Assembly: GCA_937864375.1 (NCBI GenBank) | Contig: CALMJO010000674.1 | Coordinates: 1 to 10,618 of the forward strand | Length of the DNA stretch: 10,618 bases | DNA from: an uncultured Spirochaetota bacterium | Lineage (GTDB): Bacteria; Spirochaetota; UBA4802; UBA5368 | Direction of reading: 5' to 3' | In this document: piece after piece, positions 1-6,724 of the stretch | Layout of the letters: every line of letters starts with the position of its first letter | Numbering within the stretch: position 1 is the first letter of the stretch | Made by a program: the position numbers and the translations under genes | Notes under the pieces: model-generated | Seen by the model: only the letters and a program-made list of their open reading frames with translations | What the model was told of the DNA's origin: nothing | Databases searched by the model: none

Positions 1-1149
1 GACCTGGCGCGCACCGGCCTCCCCACGCAGCTGCGTCACGATCTCGTGGATCTGCGCGAGCCCCGACGCGCCTATGGGGTGTCCCCGGCACTCGAGCCCG
101 CCGCTCGTGTTCACCGGTTTCTTCCCTCCCAGCGTCGTCGCCCCGGTCAGGGCGAAGGGGCCCCCCTCGCCCACGGGGCAGAATCCCATGGACTCGGTCT
201 GGTGGAGCTCGCCCCACGCGGTCGCGTCGTGGAGCTCCGCGAGCGAGATGTCGTCCGGCCCCACCCCCGCCTGGGCGTAGGCGAGCTTCGAAAGACGCTC
301 GCCTATGTCGGGCGCGTCAAGGTCGCGGTCCTCGCCCTGCCCCAGCACCGACGCCGCGATGAGCACCGCGCGCGCGCGGCCGTGCTTCTTTAAAAATGCC
401 TCGGAACACACGACCACCGCCGCCGCGCCGTCGCCCACCGGCGCGCACATCGCGCGCGTGAGCGGCCACGCGACCTCGCGGTCGGCGAGCACCTCTTCCA
501 CGGTCATGCGCTCCTGGTACTGCGAGAGCGGGTTCAGGCTCCCGTGCAGGTGGTTCTTGGAGCATATCGCGGCAAGCTGCTCCTGGGTGGAGCCGAATCG
601 GTCCATGTGCCAGCGCGCGCCCATCGCGTAGGCGTCCATGAAGATGCTGCGGCCCTCGCCCGGGGTCGAGTCGGCCCCCGGAACTTTCACGTTTTTAAAC
701 GTGGTGCCCACCTGGGTGATGAAGGCGATGTGCTTCTCGAAGTTCTCCACGTCCATGCAGGAGGCGTACGCCCCCAGGGACATCGCCTTGTTCGGGTGCG
801 TGATCTTCTCCGAGCCCACCGCGAGGGCGAGGTCGAACATGCCCGCGCGCACGCCCGTGCAGGCGAGGTGGAGCGCGGTGGACGCGCCGGCGCAGGCGTT
901 CTCCACGTTCGTGACGGGAATCTTGTCCATGCCCATGCCGCGAAAGACCACCTGGCCGCGAATGGAGTGCTGGTTCGCGAACATTCCCCAGAAGGTGTTG
1001 GAGAAAAAGCCGGCCTGTATGTCCTTTTTTCCCACGCCGGCGTCGGCGAGAGCGAGCGCGATCACCTCCTCCGCCATGGTGCGCACGGTCTTGTCCGGGT
1101 ACTTGTTGAACCGGATCATGCCGGTCCCAATGATGTATGCCTTATTCAT
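1..1149 (-). CDS. SCP-x-type thiolase (acetyl-CoA acyltransferase), 3' end missing
   Basis: The frame is open from an ATG at 1149 to the left edge, giving 383 residues without a stop, so only the last few residues are missing compared with the usual 385-400. The family cleaves 3-oxoacyl-CoA with CoA, the last step of beta-oxidation. The nucleophile is Cys86 in NACAGAS. His307-Asp308 (LAELHDAT) stands where classical thiolases have the NEAF/NEAH Asn. The C-terminal catalytic loop is GGLECRGHPIGASG with His357 and Cys354. The HD motif and this loop place it with SCP-x/lipid-transfer-type thiolases rather than FadA/AtoB. The start is supported by GGGAGGTG about 8 nt upstream, inside the end of the dehydrogenase gene, with which it overlaps by 8 bp (translational coupling). 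It is the last operon gene visible. The substrate is unknown; SCP-x relatives often handle branched or ring-derived acyl chains, which is inference here. Confidence 0.9.
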   Translation of the reverse strand, partial: MNKAYIIGTGMIRFNKYPDKTVRTMAEEVIALALADAGVGKKDIQAGFFSNTFWGMFANQHSIRGQVVFRGMGMDKIPVTNVENACAGASTALHLACTGVRAGMFDLALAVGSEKITHPNKAMSLGAYASCMDVENFEKHIAFITQVGTTFKNVKVPGADSTPGEGRSIFMDAYAMGARWHMDRFGSTQEQLAAICSKNHLHGSLNPLSQYQERMTVEEVLADREVAWPLTRAMCAPVGDGAAAVVVCSEAFLKKHGRARAVLIAASVLGQGEDRDLDAPDIGERLSKLAYAQAGVGPDDISLAELHDATAWGELHQTESMGFCPVGEGGPFALTGATTLGGKKPVNTSGGLECRGHPIGASGLAQIHEIVTQLRGEAGARQV

Positions 1150-2395
1150 CGCCCAGCACCTCCCTGACGATGCCGCTTCCCGCGGAGATCGAGAGCGAGT
1201 CGTTCGACCCGTCCTCGATCATGCCGGAGCGCGCGTCGCGGAAGAGCTTCTCGATGGGAAGCTCCTTCGTGACACCGTACCCGCCAAAAATCTGCACCGC
1301 GTCGCTGGCGACATCGAAGGCGGCCTGCGTGCAGTACACCTTCGAGGCGATCGAGTACTTCACGTCGGGCGGCGTCGTGTTCATGTTGAAGACGAGCGCG
1401 TTGCGCGAAAAGGCGCGGCAGGTCTCCACCTTCACGAACATGTCGAAGAGCTTCTTCTGCACCCACTGGTGGTCGCACAGGCGCTTCCCGCCCTGGATGC
1501 GCTCGGTGGCGTACTGCAGGGTGAGGTCATAGGCCGCCTGCGCGAGGCCGGTAAAATAGCCTCCCATGCCGGCGTTCGCGTGCGCCAGCGTGAGCTCGGT
1601 CATCTTCTCGTAGCTCTCCTGGTCCACGATCATCTGCTCCTCGGGCACCTCGACGTTATCGAAGAAGATCTCCCCCTGGGGAAGCTCGCGCTGTCCCATC
1701 TTCTCGAGCGGCTTGCCGCGCGTGACCCCCTTCTGGTTGAGGTCGACCAGGCATATGCCGCCCCCCGCGATGCCGAGCGAGGGCTTGAGGTTCAGGAAGA
1801 GGCTTATGTTCGACGCGACGGGCCCGTTGGAGATCCAGGCGGACTTCTGCCCGTTGATGACCCAGCGGTCGCTCTTCTTCACGGCCTTTACCTGCTGGGT
1901 GACCTTCGGGTCGCGGAAAAACGTGGTGCCGGGCATGAGCATGTCGGAGCCGTGGTCCGGCTCGGTAATGCCCCAGCAGCTCATCACGCTCCCGTCCCTG
2001 CACTTCACGAAGGGCAGGATAAAGCGGTTGTCCAGCCGCTCGTCGGCCATCATCTCCGCGAAGAACGCGGTGAACATGGTGCACCCGAGCGAGACCGCGA
2101 AGCCCACGCTGCCGTAGCCCAGCTCCTCCCACACGATGTGCACGGCCAGCGGGTCGAGCATGATCCCGCCGTACTCGTCGGAAATGTAGATGGTGTGGTA
2201 GTCGTTCTGGTACATCTTCGCCATGACGTCCCAGTAGAGCGATCCCTTTTTGATCACGTCCTCGGCGCTCATCTTGTCAAGTATGAGCGAGGCCGGGCGC
2301 AGCACCTCGACGGAAAAGCGGTGCAGCTGCTCCTTGAGCGCGATGTGCTCGTCGGTGAGCTCGAGGCTTAGTTCCCTGTATGGTTTGACTGTCAT
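1142..2395 (-). CDS. Acyl-CoA dehydrogenase family flavoprotein
   Basis: A 417-residue protein with the full acyl-CoA dehydrogenase architecture: N-terminal helical domain (about 1-130), beta domain with the flavin-contacting CWGITEPDHGSD at 140-151, and C-terminal helical domain (about 260-417) with QIFGGYGVTKELPIEKLFRD at 368-387. Family members oxidise acyl-CoA to enoyl-CoA with FAD and pass electrons to ETF. The start at 2395 is chosen because AAAGGAGG lies 5 nt upstream; the frame is open to 2470 but that extension has no ribosome site and runs into the ligase gene. Oddity: the canonical base Glu (the E of IYEGT in medium-chain enzymes) aligns without gaps to Asp395 in IEDGS. The alternative base position used by isovaleryl-CoA dehydrogenase appears to be Ala, so the chemistry or substrate may be unusual. 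It lies between the ligase (58 bp gap) and the thiolase (8 bp overlap). Confidence 0.93.
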   Translation of the reverse strand: MTVKPYRELSLELTDEHIALKEQLHRFSVEVLRPASLILDKMSAEDVIKKGSLYWDVMAKMYQNDYHTIYISDEYGGIMLDPLAVHIVWEELGYGSVGFAVSLGCTMFTAFFAEMMADERLDNRFILPFVKCRDGSVMSCWGITEPDHGSDMLMPGTTFFRDPKVTQQVKAVKKSDRWVINGQKSAWISNGPVASNISLFLNLKPSLGIAGGGICLVDLNQKGVTRGKPLEKMGQRELPQGEIFFDNVEVPEEQMIVDQESYEKMTELTLAHANAGMGGYFTGLAQAAYDLTLQYATERIQGGKRLCDHQWVQKKLFDMFVKVETCRAFSRNALVFNMNTTPPDVKYSIASKVYCTQAAFDVASDAVQIFGGYGVTKELPIEKLFRDARSGMIEDGSNDSLSISAGSGIVREVLGDE

Positions 2396-2415
2396 TGGTT
2401 CCTCCTTTGTGGTGC

Positions 2416-2447
2416 GCGAAGGCGCGAAAACGCTTTCGCGCCTTCGC
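2416..2447 (-). other. Intercistronic stem-loop between ligase and dehydrogenase genes
   Basis: A perfect 14-bp inverted repeat (arms 2416-2429 and 2434-2447, core GCGAAGGCGCGAAA) with a 4-nt loop fills most of the only sizeable gap inside the operon. It ends about 7 nt before the Shine-Dalgarno sequence of the dehydrogenase. No T-run follows it on the minus strand, so it is not a standard intrinsic terminator. It may stabilise or process the mRNA and set different expression of the genes on either side; that role is inferred. Confidence 0.6.
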
Positions 2448-2453
2448 AGCGCG

Positions 2454-4067
2454 TCATTTATAATCCTCATGCCTGAAAATCGTTCCCTCGCCCTTTTCGA
2501 ACGCCTCCCTGAGCACGCGCGCGAGCGCCTTTTCGGTGACGGTCTTGGGGATGTCGTCCACCACCTGTAAAAATGACGGGATGAAGTTCGCCTCGAGCGC
2601 CTGCTTACAGTGAGCGTAAACGGACGAGGGGTCGATCGACTTACCCTCGAGCGGAGAGACCGCGGCCACCAGATCGCTCTCGCCCGGAGCGCCGGAGGAC
2701 GCGGGAACGCCGTACACGCATACCTCGGACACGTCCGGGTGGCGGCCTATGACCGTCTCCACGTGGTCGGGCTGGATGAAATCGCCGTGGCGCCGGAGCT
2801 CGGTGCCCTTGCGGAAGTCGAAGTAGTACCAGCCCTCCGCGTCCTTGTGCACCATGTCGCCGGTCCGCAGCCATCCGCCTTTCGTCTTTTCCTTTGACTC
2901 CTCGGGCTTTCCGATGTAGTCGACTTTCGTCTCGCCCTTGGTGAGCCTGCAGATGAGCTCGCCCGTGGTTCCCGCGGGGACGTCCCTGTCCTCCTCGTCC
3001 ACGACCTTGAACTCCATGACGCCGGGCACGGGTTTCCCGAACGAGCCGATGGGTCCCTTGCCTATGGGCTTGAAGGCGAAGCCGCCCTCCACGGAGCCGT
3101 ACCATTCCAGGATCTTCACGTCGTAGCGCTTCTCGAAGCCCTCCCAGATGGACACCGGCGTGCCGGCGCTTATCACCGTGCGCACGGGGTTGTCTCCGTC
3201 GTTGGGCTTTTCGGGCTCGTTGTAGATCCCGGCCATCATCCCGCCCAGGAGCGAGAAGCTCGTGCAGCCGTACTTCCGGCAGATGTCCCAGATGCGGCTC
3301 TTGGTGAAGCGCGGGCTGAAGACCGCGGGGATGCCCATGGAGAGCGCGGGAAAGAGCGTGACCGACTGCGCGTTCCCGTGCGTGAGCGAGAGGCCGTTGT
3401 AGAGCACGTCGTCCTTCCGGTACTTCCACACGAGGCTGTTCAGGATGTTGAAGAGCCCGGTCCGATTGTTGCGGATGGTCACCCCCTTGGGATCTCCCGT
3501 GGTGCCGGAGGTGTAGATGACCTGCATGGGATGGCGCACGTCCATGATCATCTGGTCCACGCGCTCCCACGAATCCTTTTCGATCACCTCGTTGAGCGCC
3601 GGGTACTTTGACGACACGCTCACGCCCTGCTCGGGGCGGTACGCGACCGTGACGAGCTTCACGGAGGGAACGCCGCCCACGACCTCATCCAGCAGGTCCA
3701 GGCTGTCGCCGGCGGTGATGACCGCCTTCGCGTTGCAGTTGTTCAGCAAAAACTTGAGCCTGTCGCCGCGATTGCGCGGATCGACCGGCACCATCACGGC
3801 GCCTATGGTAGTTCCCGCGAGGAGCGCATAGACGAACTCGGCGTAGTTTCGCATGTAGACGGCGAACGAGTCGCCTTTTTCTATGCCGTGATCGAGGAGG
3901 TGGCGCGCGAGCTTGTTCGAGTTTTCATGCATGCTCGCGTAGGTAAGGACGTCCTCCCCGTTCTCGCCGCGCTCGAAGATGTATACCTTCTGGTCCGGCC
4001 TCTCCTCGGCCCTTATCTCCACGAGGTGCGAGGCGATGACCTGGTTCAGGTGTGCCTTGGTTGCCAT
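2454..4067 (-). CDS. AMP-forming acyl-CoA synthetase/ligase (ANL superfamily)
   Basis: A 537-residue adenylate-forming enzyme that would activate a carboxylic acid to its acyl-CoA via acyl-AMP. The visible core motifs are the phosphate-binding loop YTSGTTGDPKG (185-195), EWYGSVEGG (321-329, the A5 motif with the Mg/adenine contact Glu), GWLRTGDM (398-405), the hinge region FDFRKGTELRRHGDF (416-430), and PKTVTEK with the catalytic Lys513. Length and motif order are normal and no key residue is missing. The general look is that of CaiC/medium-chain-like ligases, but the substrate cannot be read from the sequence. The ATG at 4067 has GAGGAGGG about 6 nt upstream. There are 12 bp to the preceding iron-sulfur protein gene. 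In context it probably feeds the dehydrogenase and thiolase encoded downstream. Confidence 0.93.
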   Translation of the reverse strand: MATKAHLNQVIASHLVEIRAEERPDQKVYIFERGENGEDVLTYASMHENSNKLARHLLDHGIEKGDSFAVYMRNYAEFVYALLAGTTIGAVMVPVDPRNRGDRLKFLLNNCNAKAVITAGDSLDLLDEVVGGVPSVKLVTVAYRPEQGVSVSSKYPALNEVIEKDSWERVDQMIMDVRHPMQVIYTSGTTGDPKGVTIRNNRTGLFNILNSLVWKYRKDDVLYNGLSLTHGNAQSVTLFPALSMGIPAVFSPRFTKSRIWDICRKYGCTSFSLLGGMMAGIYNEPEKPNDGDNPVRTVISAGTPVSIWEGFEKRYDVKILEWYGSVEGGFAFKPIGKGPIGSFGKPVPGVMEFKVVDEEDRDVPAGTTGELICRLTKGETKVDYIGKPEESKEKTKGGWLRTGDMVHKDAEGWYYFDFRKGTELRRHGDFIQPDHVETVIGRHPDVSEVCVYGVPASSGAPGESDLVAAVSPLEGKSIDPSSVYAHCKQALEANFIPSFLQVVDDIPKTVTEKALARVLREAFEKGEGTIFRHEDYK

Positions 4068-4079
4068 GCGGTCCCTCCT

Positions 4080-4730
4080 CTATTCCTCGATCGCGCCGAT
4101 GAACCCGCGCGTGAAGGTTGGAAACTCCTTCTTGAAGGTCTCGTCCCAGTGCTCCTGCGTCCAGTACTGGTGCCGGTCGAAGTACGGGTCCACCTTCGCC
4201 ACGCTCACGGACACGCTCGTGGCCACGTCCACGCCCTCCATCTTGTTGAGCGCGAAGGCAGCGAAGGCCAGCGTGGAGAAGACGCGGCAGTGCAGGCCCA
4301 GGCGCCAGGCCATCGCGGCCGCGGCGTTCGCGGCGATGTTCAGGTTGATGTTCTTGAACTGGCAGCTTGGTCCCTTGGCGGTGAGCGACTCGGTCTCCTC
4401 TGCCTTGTTGAGCTCGGCGCAGGTGCGGTAGCCGCAGGCGCCGCAGTTGTAGTTGAGGTCCGACTTCCGCTTGTCGCCAATGAGGATGAGCGCGCAGGGC
4501 TCCTTGACGAGCTCCATGAGAAAGCGCCCGTCGCGCGCCGCCAGCGGCGACATGTCGCCCAGCGAATAGCAGAATTCGGCAATGTCCTTCATGTCGTCTA
4601 CTCCCAGGCTCACGAGCCTGATGGTGTTGCGCTTCCCGAAGCGGAACGAATTGTGCGCGGCAACCGCCATGAGCTCCACCGCGCGGTCCAGTCCCGCCTG
4701 GATGAGGTCGTTCATTTCACGTACGGGCAT
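4080..4730 (-). CDS. DUF2148 ferredoxin-domain protein (copy 1)
   Basis: A 216-residue protein of the DUF2148/COG4739 type, a family with a presumed iron-sulfur cluster and no established function. The cluster-type cysteines are Cys96, Cys99 and Cys104 (CGACGYRTC) plus Cys123 in GPSCQFKN. The pattern C-x2-C-x4-C-x18-C differs from the classical 2[4Fe-4S] ferredoxin motif. The following segment (about 126-160, NIAANAAAAMAWRLGLHCRV) is an alanine-rich helix typical of the family. There is no signal peptide or membrane segment, so it is cytoplasmic. The start at 4730 has AGGAGG 6 nt upstream, overlapping the stop codon of the preceding paralogue (10 bp gap), which suggests coupled translation. 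An electron-transfer role beside the acyl-CoA dehydrogenase is inference. Confidence 0.88.
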   Translation of the reverse strand: MPVREMNDLIQAGLDRAVELMAVAAHNSFRFGKRNTIRLVSLGVDDMKDIAEFCYSLGDMSPLAARDGRFLMELVKEPCALILIGDKRKSDLNYNCGACGYRTCAELNKAEETESLTAKGPSCQFKNINLNIAANAAAAMAWRLGLHCRVFSTLAFAAFALNKMEGVDVATSVSVSVAKVDPYFDRHQYWTQEHWDETFKKEFPTFTRGFIGAIEE

Positions 4731-4740
4731 GGTGCACCTC

Positions 4741-5418
4741 CTATGAGTAGATCGAGCGGAACTGCGGCCACAGCCGCTTGATGATCCGGTCGTTCATGGT
4801 AGTTTCGTTGATCTCGTCGTATTTCGCGGGTATGTCGCGGAACGGCGATTTTTCGGTGACCGATATGGCCATCGCGAGGCAGAAGCCGGTCGCCTTGGGG
4901 ACTATGCGCATCCTCATGGCCGCGGCCCCCGCGGACCAGAACACGCCATAGTCGATTCCCAGGTTCCTCGCCAGTGACACCATGCCGTCGATCGCGTAGG
5001 AGATGTTGTTCGCGCGGAAAATGCAGAGCGGCCCCCTGTAGGCGACACCCGGCTCGTCCGGGAGCTCCGGGGTCTCCTTGAGGTACTCGCAGGTGAGCTT
5101 CCCGCACATGTTGCAGTTGGTGTCCGCCGGGTCCGTCTTGCAGCGAAGCGACGTGACGATAAGCACCGCGTCGGCGTCGCGCAGCATCGCGGCGTCACGT
5201 TTAAAAAAATCCCAGCGCTTGTTGTCGGATGCCATGCGCTCCACCTGCTGAACGAGCTCCTCGATCTCGCAGGGGTCCTCTATGATGTGGATGGTGCACT
5301 CGCCCACACCCCCCACGCGCGGCGACGTCGTTCCCGAGGCGAGCAGGAGCCGCGCGGCCAGGCGCACGGACTCCCTGCGGTCGTCCTCGAACTGTTTCAT
5401 GCTTCGTTCCATGCTCAT
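4741..5418 (-). CDS. DUF2148 ferredoxin-domain protein (copy 2)
   Basis: A 225-residue paralogue of the next gene in the operon. It shares the layout: a polar N-terminal helix, a beta strand ADAVLIVTS (about 82-90), the cysteines Cys102, Cys105 and Cys110 (CNMCGKLTC), Cys132 in GPLCIFRANN, then a helical segment and a C-terminal half rich in small residues. The C-x2-C-x4-C part is identical in spacing to copy 1, but the fourth cysteine is 21 instead of 18 residues further on. Overall identity looks low, so this is an old duplication with probably distinct roles, perhaps subunits of one complex. The ATG at 5418 is preceded by AAAGGAGG at 5 nt, overlapping the stop codon of the SCP2 gene. A second in-frame ATG at 5412 lacks a better ribosome site. 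The protein is cytoplasmic, with function unknown. Confidence 0.87.
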   Translation of the reverse strand: MSMERSMKQFEDDRRESVRLAARLLLASGTTSPRVGGVGECTIHIIEDPCEIEELVQQVERMASDNKRWDFFKRDAAMLRDADAVLIVTSLRCKTDPADTNCNMCGKLTCEYLKETPELPDEPGVAYRGPLCIFRANNISYAIDGMVSLARNLGIDYGVFWSAGAAAMRMRIVPKATGFCLAMAISVTEKSPFRDIPAKYDEINETTMNDRIIKRLWPQFRSIYS

Positions 5419-5429
5419 GGGTTCCTCCT

Positions 5430-5828
5430 TTAAATGGCGAGCCCGTGGGCCTTCGCGATGTCCGGGTACGCGGCATACGCGGGCTTCAGGAGCGGCAGGA
5501 GCTTGATCACCTTGGGCATGGGGCCCTTCGCCTTGATGAGTCCCTTGGCCAGCGCCACCGGCATCGCGATCTGCTGGAGCCAGAACTTGTGGCAGGTGTC
5601 GCCCGAAAGCGTCATCTCTATCGTGGGCTTCACGCTCGCGCTCCCGCAGACGACCTTGCCGCCCTCGTCCGGTAGGAGCCAGATGTTCCCGGAGGGATCG
5701 CTGATTTCGAACTTGATGACTATTTCGGACTCTACAAACTTGGGTCCCGCCGTCGCGTCCTTTAAGAGCGTTTCGAACAGCGAACCGAGCACCTCGTACA
5801 TCTTCTGCGTGTTTTCAAAAACCGGCAT
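5430..5828 (-). CDS. Stand-alone SCP2 sterol-carrier-type lipid-binding protein
   Basis: A 132-residue single-domain protein matching the SCP2 fold in length and pattern: an N-terminal helix (MYEVLGSLFETLLKD, 10-24), alternating strands (VIKFEISDPSGNIWLL, then GGKVVCGSA), the typical strand KPTIEMTLSGDTCHKFW (about 67-83), and C-terminal helices (IAMPVALAKGLIKAKG and following). SCP2 domains hold a hydrophobic ligand such as a fatty acid, sterol or acyl-CoA in a tunnel. There is no signal peptide, so it is cytosolic. In animals the same domain is fused to an SCP-x thiolase; here an SCP-x-type thiolase is in the same operon, which supports a role in presenting or buffering the substrate. TAGGAGGT lies about 6 nt before the ATG, and the gap to the regulator gene is 9 bp. 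Confidence 0.85.
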   Translation of the reverse strand: MPVFENTQKMYEVLGSLFETLLKDATAGPKFVESEIVIKFEISDPSGNIWLLPDEGGKVVCGSASVKPTIEMTLSGDTCHKFWLQQIAMPVALAKGLIKAKGPMPKVIKLLPLLKPAYAAYPDIAKAHGLAI

Positions 5829-5837
5829 AACGACCTC

Positions 5838-6449
5838 CTATCTTTTTTTTGGTATATTCTGCACGAGTCTTGTAATCGCTTCGGTGAACGAGCGCACCGC
5901 CCACTCGGTGCTGTGCGACTCCCTGTCCAGGTACCAGCGCAGCGCGATGCCGTGATAGATCGCCGATATCGCCTTCGCCTTGCCGGAGGGATCGCATTTG
6001 GGAATGACGCCGCGCTTTATTCCCTCGTGCACGGCTTCCTCCAGGAGCACTATCCAGCTTCTCACCCAGTCATGAAAAAGCGCACGATACTCCGGGTCCC
6101 TGGCGGCGAGCGCCATGCAGTCGAAGAGGAGCGGGTAGCCCAGATTCACGTCGGGATCGTCCCAGTTGTACAGCCACGAAAAGGAGAGGAGCTTGGAGAC
6201 CGGGTCAGGGCACCGGTCCATCGTCTCCTTGCTGCGCAGGAATATCCTGTCGAAGAACTCGCGAAACGCGGCGCGCACGAGCTCTTCCTTGGAGGAGAAA
6301 TAATGCGCGAGCCCGCCCTTGGAAAGCCCCGCCGCGCGCGCGATGTCGTCGAGCGTCACCTCGAAGCTTCCCGCTTCCGAGAGCTTCGCGAGCGCGGCGG
6401 TGATGATCTGGGTGCGGCGGATCGTTTCGAGATCGGTGTTCGTGGCCAT
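5838..6449 (-). CDS. TetR/AcrR-family transcriptional regulator
   Basis: A 203-residue TetR-type repressor. The N-terminal domain (about 8-62) holds the helix-turn-helix VTLDDIARAAGLSKGGLAHYF (31-51) followed by SSKEEL. The C-terminal ligand-binding part (about 70-195) resembles the BetI/YcdC-like group, with MALAARDPEYRALFHDWV (112-129). The start at 6449 is chosen for AAAGGAG at 4-5 nt upstream; an in-frame extension to 6500 has no ribosome site and lacks family similarity. It is the first gene of the operon, 9 bp before the SCP2 gene, downstream of a consensus promoter that carries two candidate operator boxes, so autorepression together with control of the whole operon is likely. The inducer is probably an acid or acyl-CoA of the pathway (inference). 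Confidence 0.92.
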   Translation of the reverse strand: MATNTDLETIRRTQIITAALAKLSEAGSFEVTLDDIARAAGLSKGGLAHYFSSKEELVRAAFREFFDRIFLRSKETMDRCPDPVSKLLSFSWLYNWDDPDVNLGYPLLFDCMALAARDPEYRALFHDWVRSWIVLLEEAVHEGIKRGVIPKCDPSGKAKAISAIYHGIALRWYLDRESHSTEWAVRSFTEAITRLVQNIPKKR

Positions 6450-6718
6450 GGCTCTCCTTTCAGGGCACGGCATTCCCTTCCGCGTTCCGTTCACGGTCAA
6501 GCGCGTGCGATGCCGTGTCCCGGCGCGGCCGGTCGCATACGGAAAATAAAAACGTGTCTCTTCATCGCGGCGTTTTAGCGCCGCATCAAGCGGGGATAAT
6601 GGTTGATGGGTGTGCTACGCTATGGCGAAATCCCGTTCGCATGGCCCCTGGCAGGGAACGAACTCTCTATATCTGCCGCGGGAACCTCCAAACCGACTGA
6701 TCGGAATAAAAACCGACT
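6450..6718 (-). other. Long 5' leader of the TetR operon
   Basis: If transcription starts about 7 nt after the -10 element, the message has roughly 270 untranslated bases before the regulator. The minus strand here holds several short hairpins, the best being GCGGCG-N6-CGCCGC at 6567-6584. It is followed about 12 nt later by a T-rich run (CGTTTTTATTTT, about 6544-6555), too far for a normal intrinsic terminator. I see no convincing small gene and no riboswitch that I recognise. Confidence 0.4.
6693..6704. promoter_or_regulatory. Candidate TetR operator box 1
   Basis: CCGACTGATCGG is an imperfect palindrome with perfect outer half-sites CCGA/TCGG, preceded by AAA. It lies just downstream of the presumed transcription start. 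It is one of two similar boxes whose centres are 20 bp apart, two helical turns, so two dimers could bind the same face of the DNA. Binding by the neighbouring TetR protein is inferred. Confidence 0.6.
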
Positions 6719-6724
6719 GGTAGG
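6713..6724. promoter_or_regulatory. Candidate TetR operator box 2, abutting the -10 element
   Basis: CCGACTGGTAGG, again preceded by AAA, matches box 1 at 10 of 12 positions; one half-site is degenerate (TAGG for TCGG). It touches the -10 hexamer (6725-6730) and covers the expected transcription start, so bound repressor would block RNA polymerase directly. Confidence 0.6.

Noticed and set aside
638..2371. A 577-residue plus-strand open frame antisense to the thiolase and dehydrogenase genes.
   Set aside because: It is a GC-rich shadow: the minus strand here encodes two full conserved enzymes with ribosome sites, while this translation is His/Arg/Val-biased without any domain.
2396..2470. 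N-terminal extension of the dehydrogenase to 2470.
   Set aside because: It overlaps the ligase stop and spans the stem-loop, and a strong Shine-Dalgarno sequence sits right before the ATG at 2395.
3888..4781. A 297-residue plus-strand open frame antisense to the ligase and first DUF2148 gene.
   Set aside because: Same kind of shadow; no recognisable motif, and it spans the junction of two real minus-strand genes.
6450..6500. Extension of the TetR protein to an ATG at 6500.
   Set aside because: No ribosome site at 6500, whereas AAAGGAG precedes the ATG at 6449, where TetR proteins normally begin.
5913..6578. A 221-residue plus-strand open frame opposite the TetR gene.
   Set aside because: The opposite strand encodes a clear TetR helix-turn-helix protein; this translation has shadow-type composition.
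6567..6584. Leader hairpin as an attenuator terminator.
   Set aside because: The stem is only 6 bp and the T-rich stretch begins about 12 nt away, so a terminator call is not supported.
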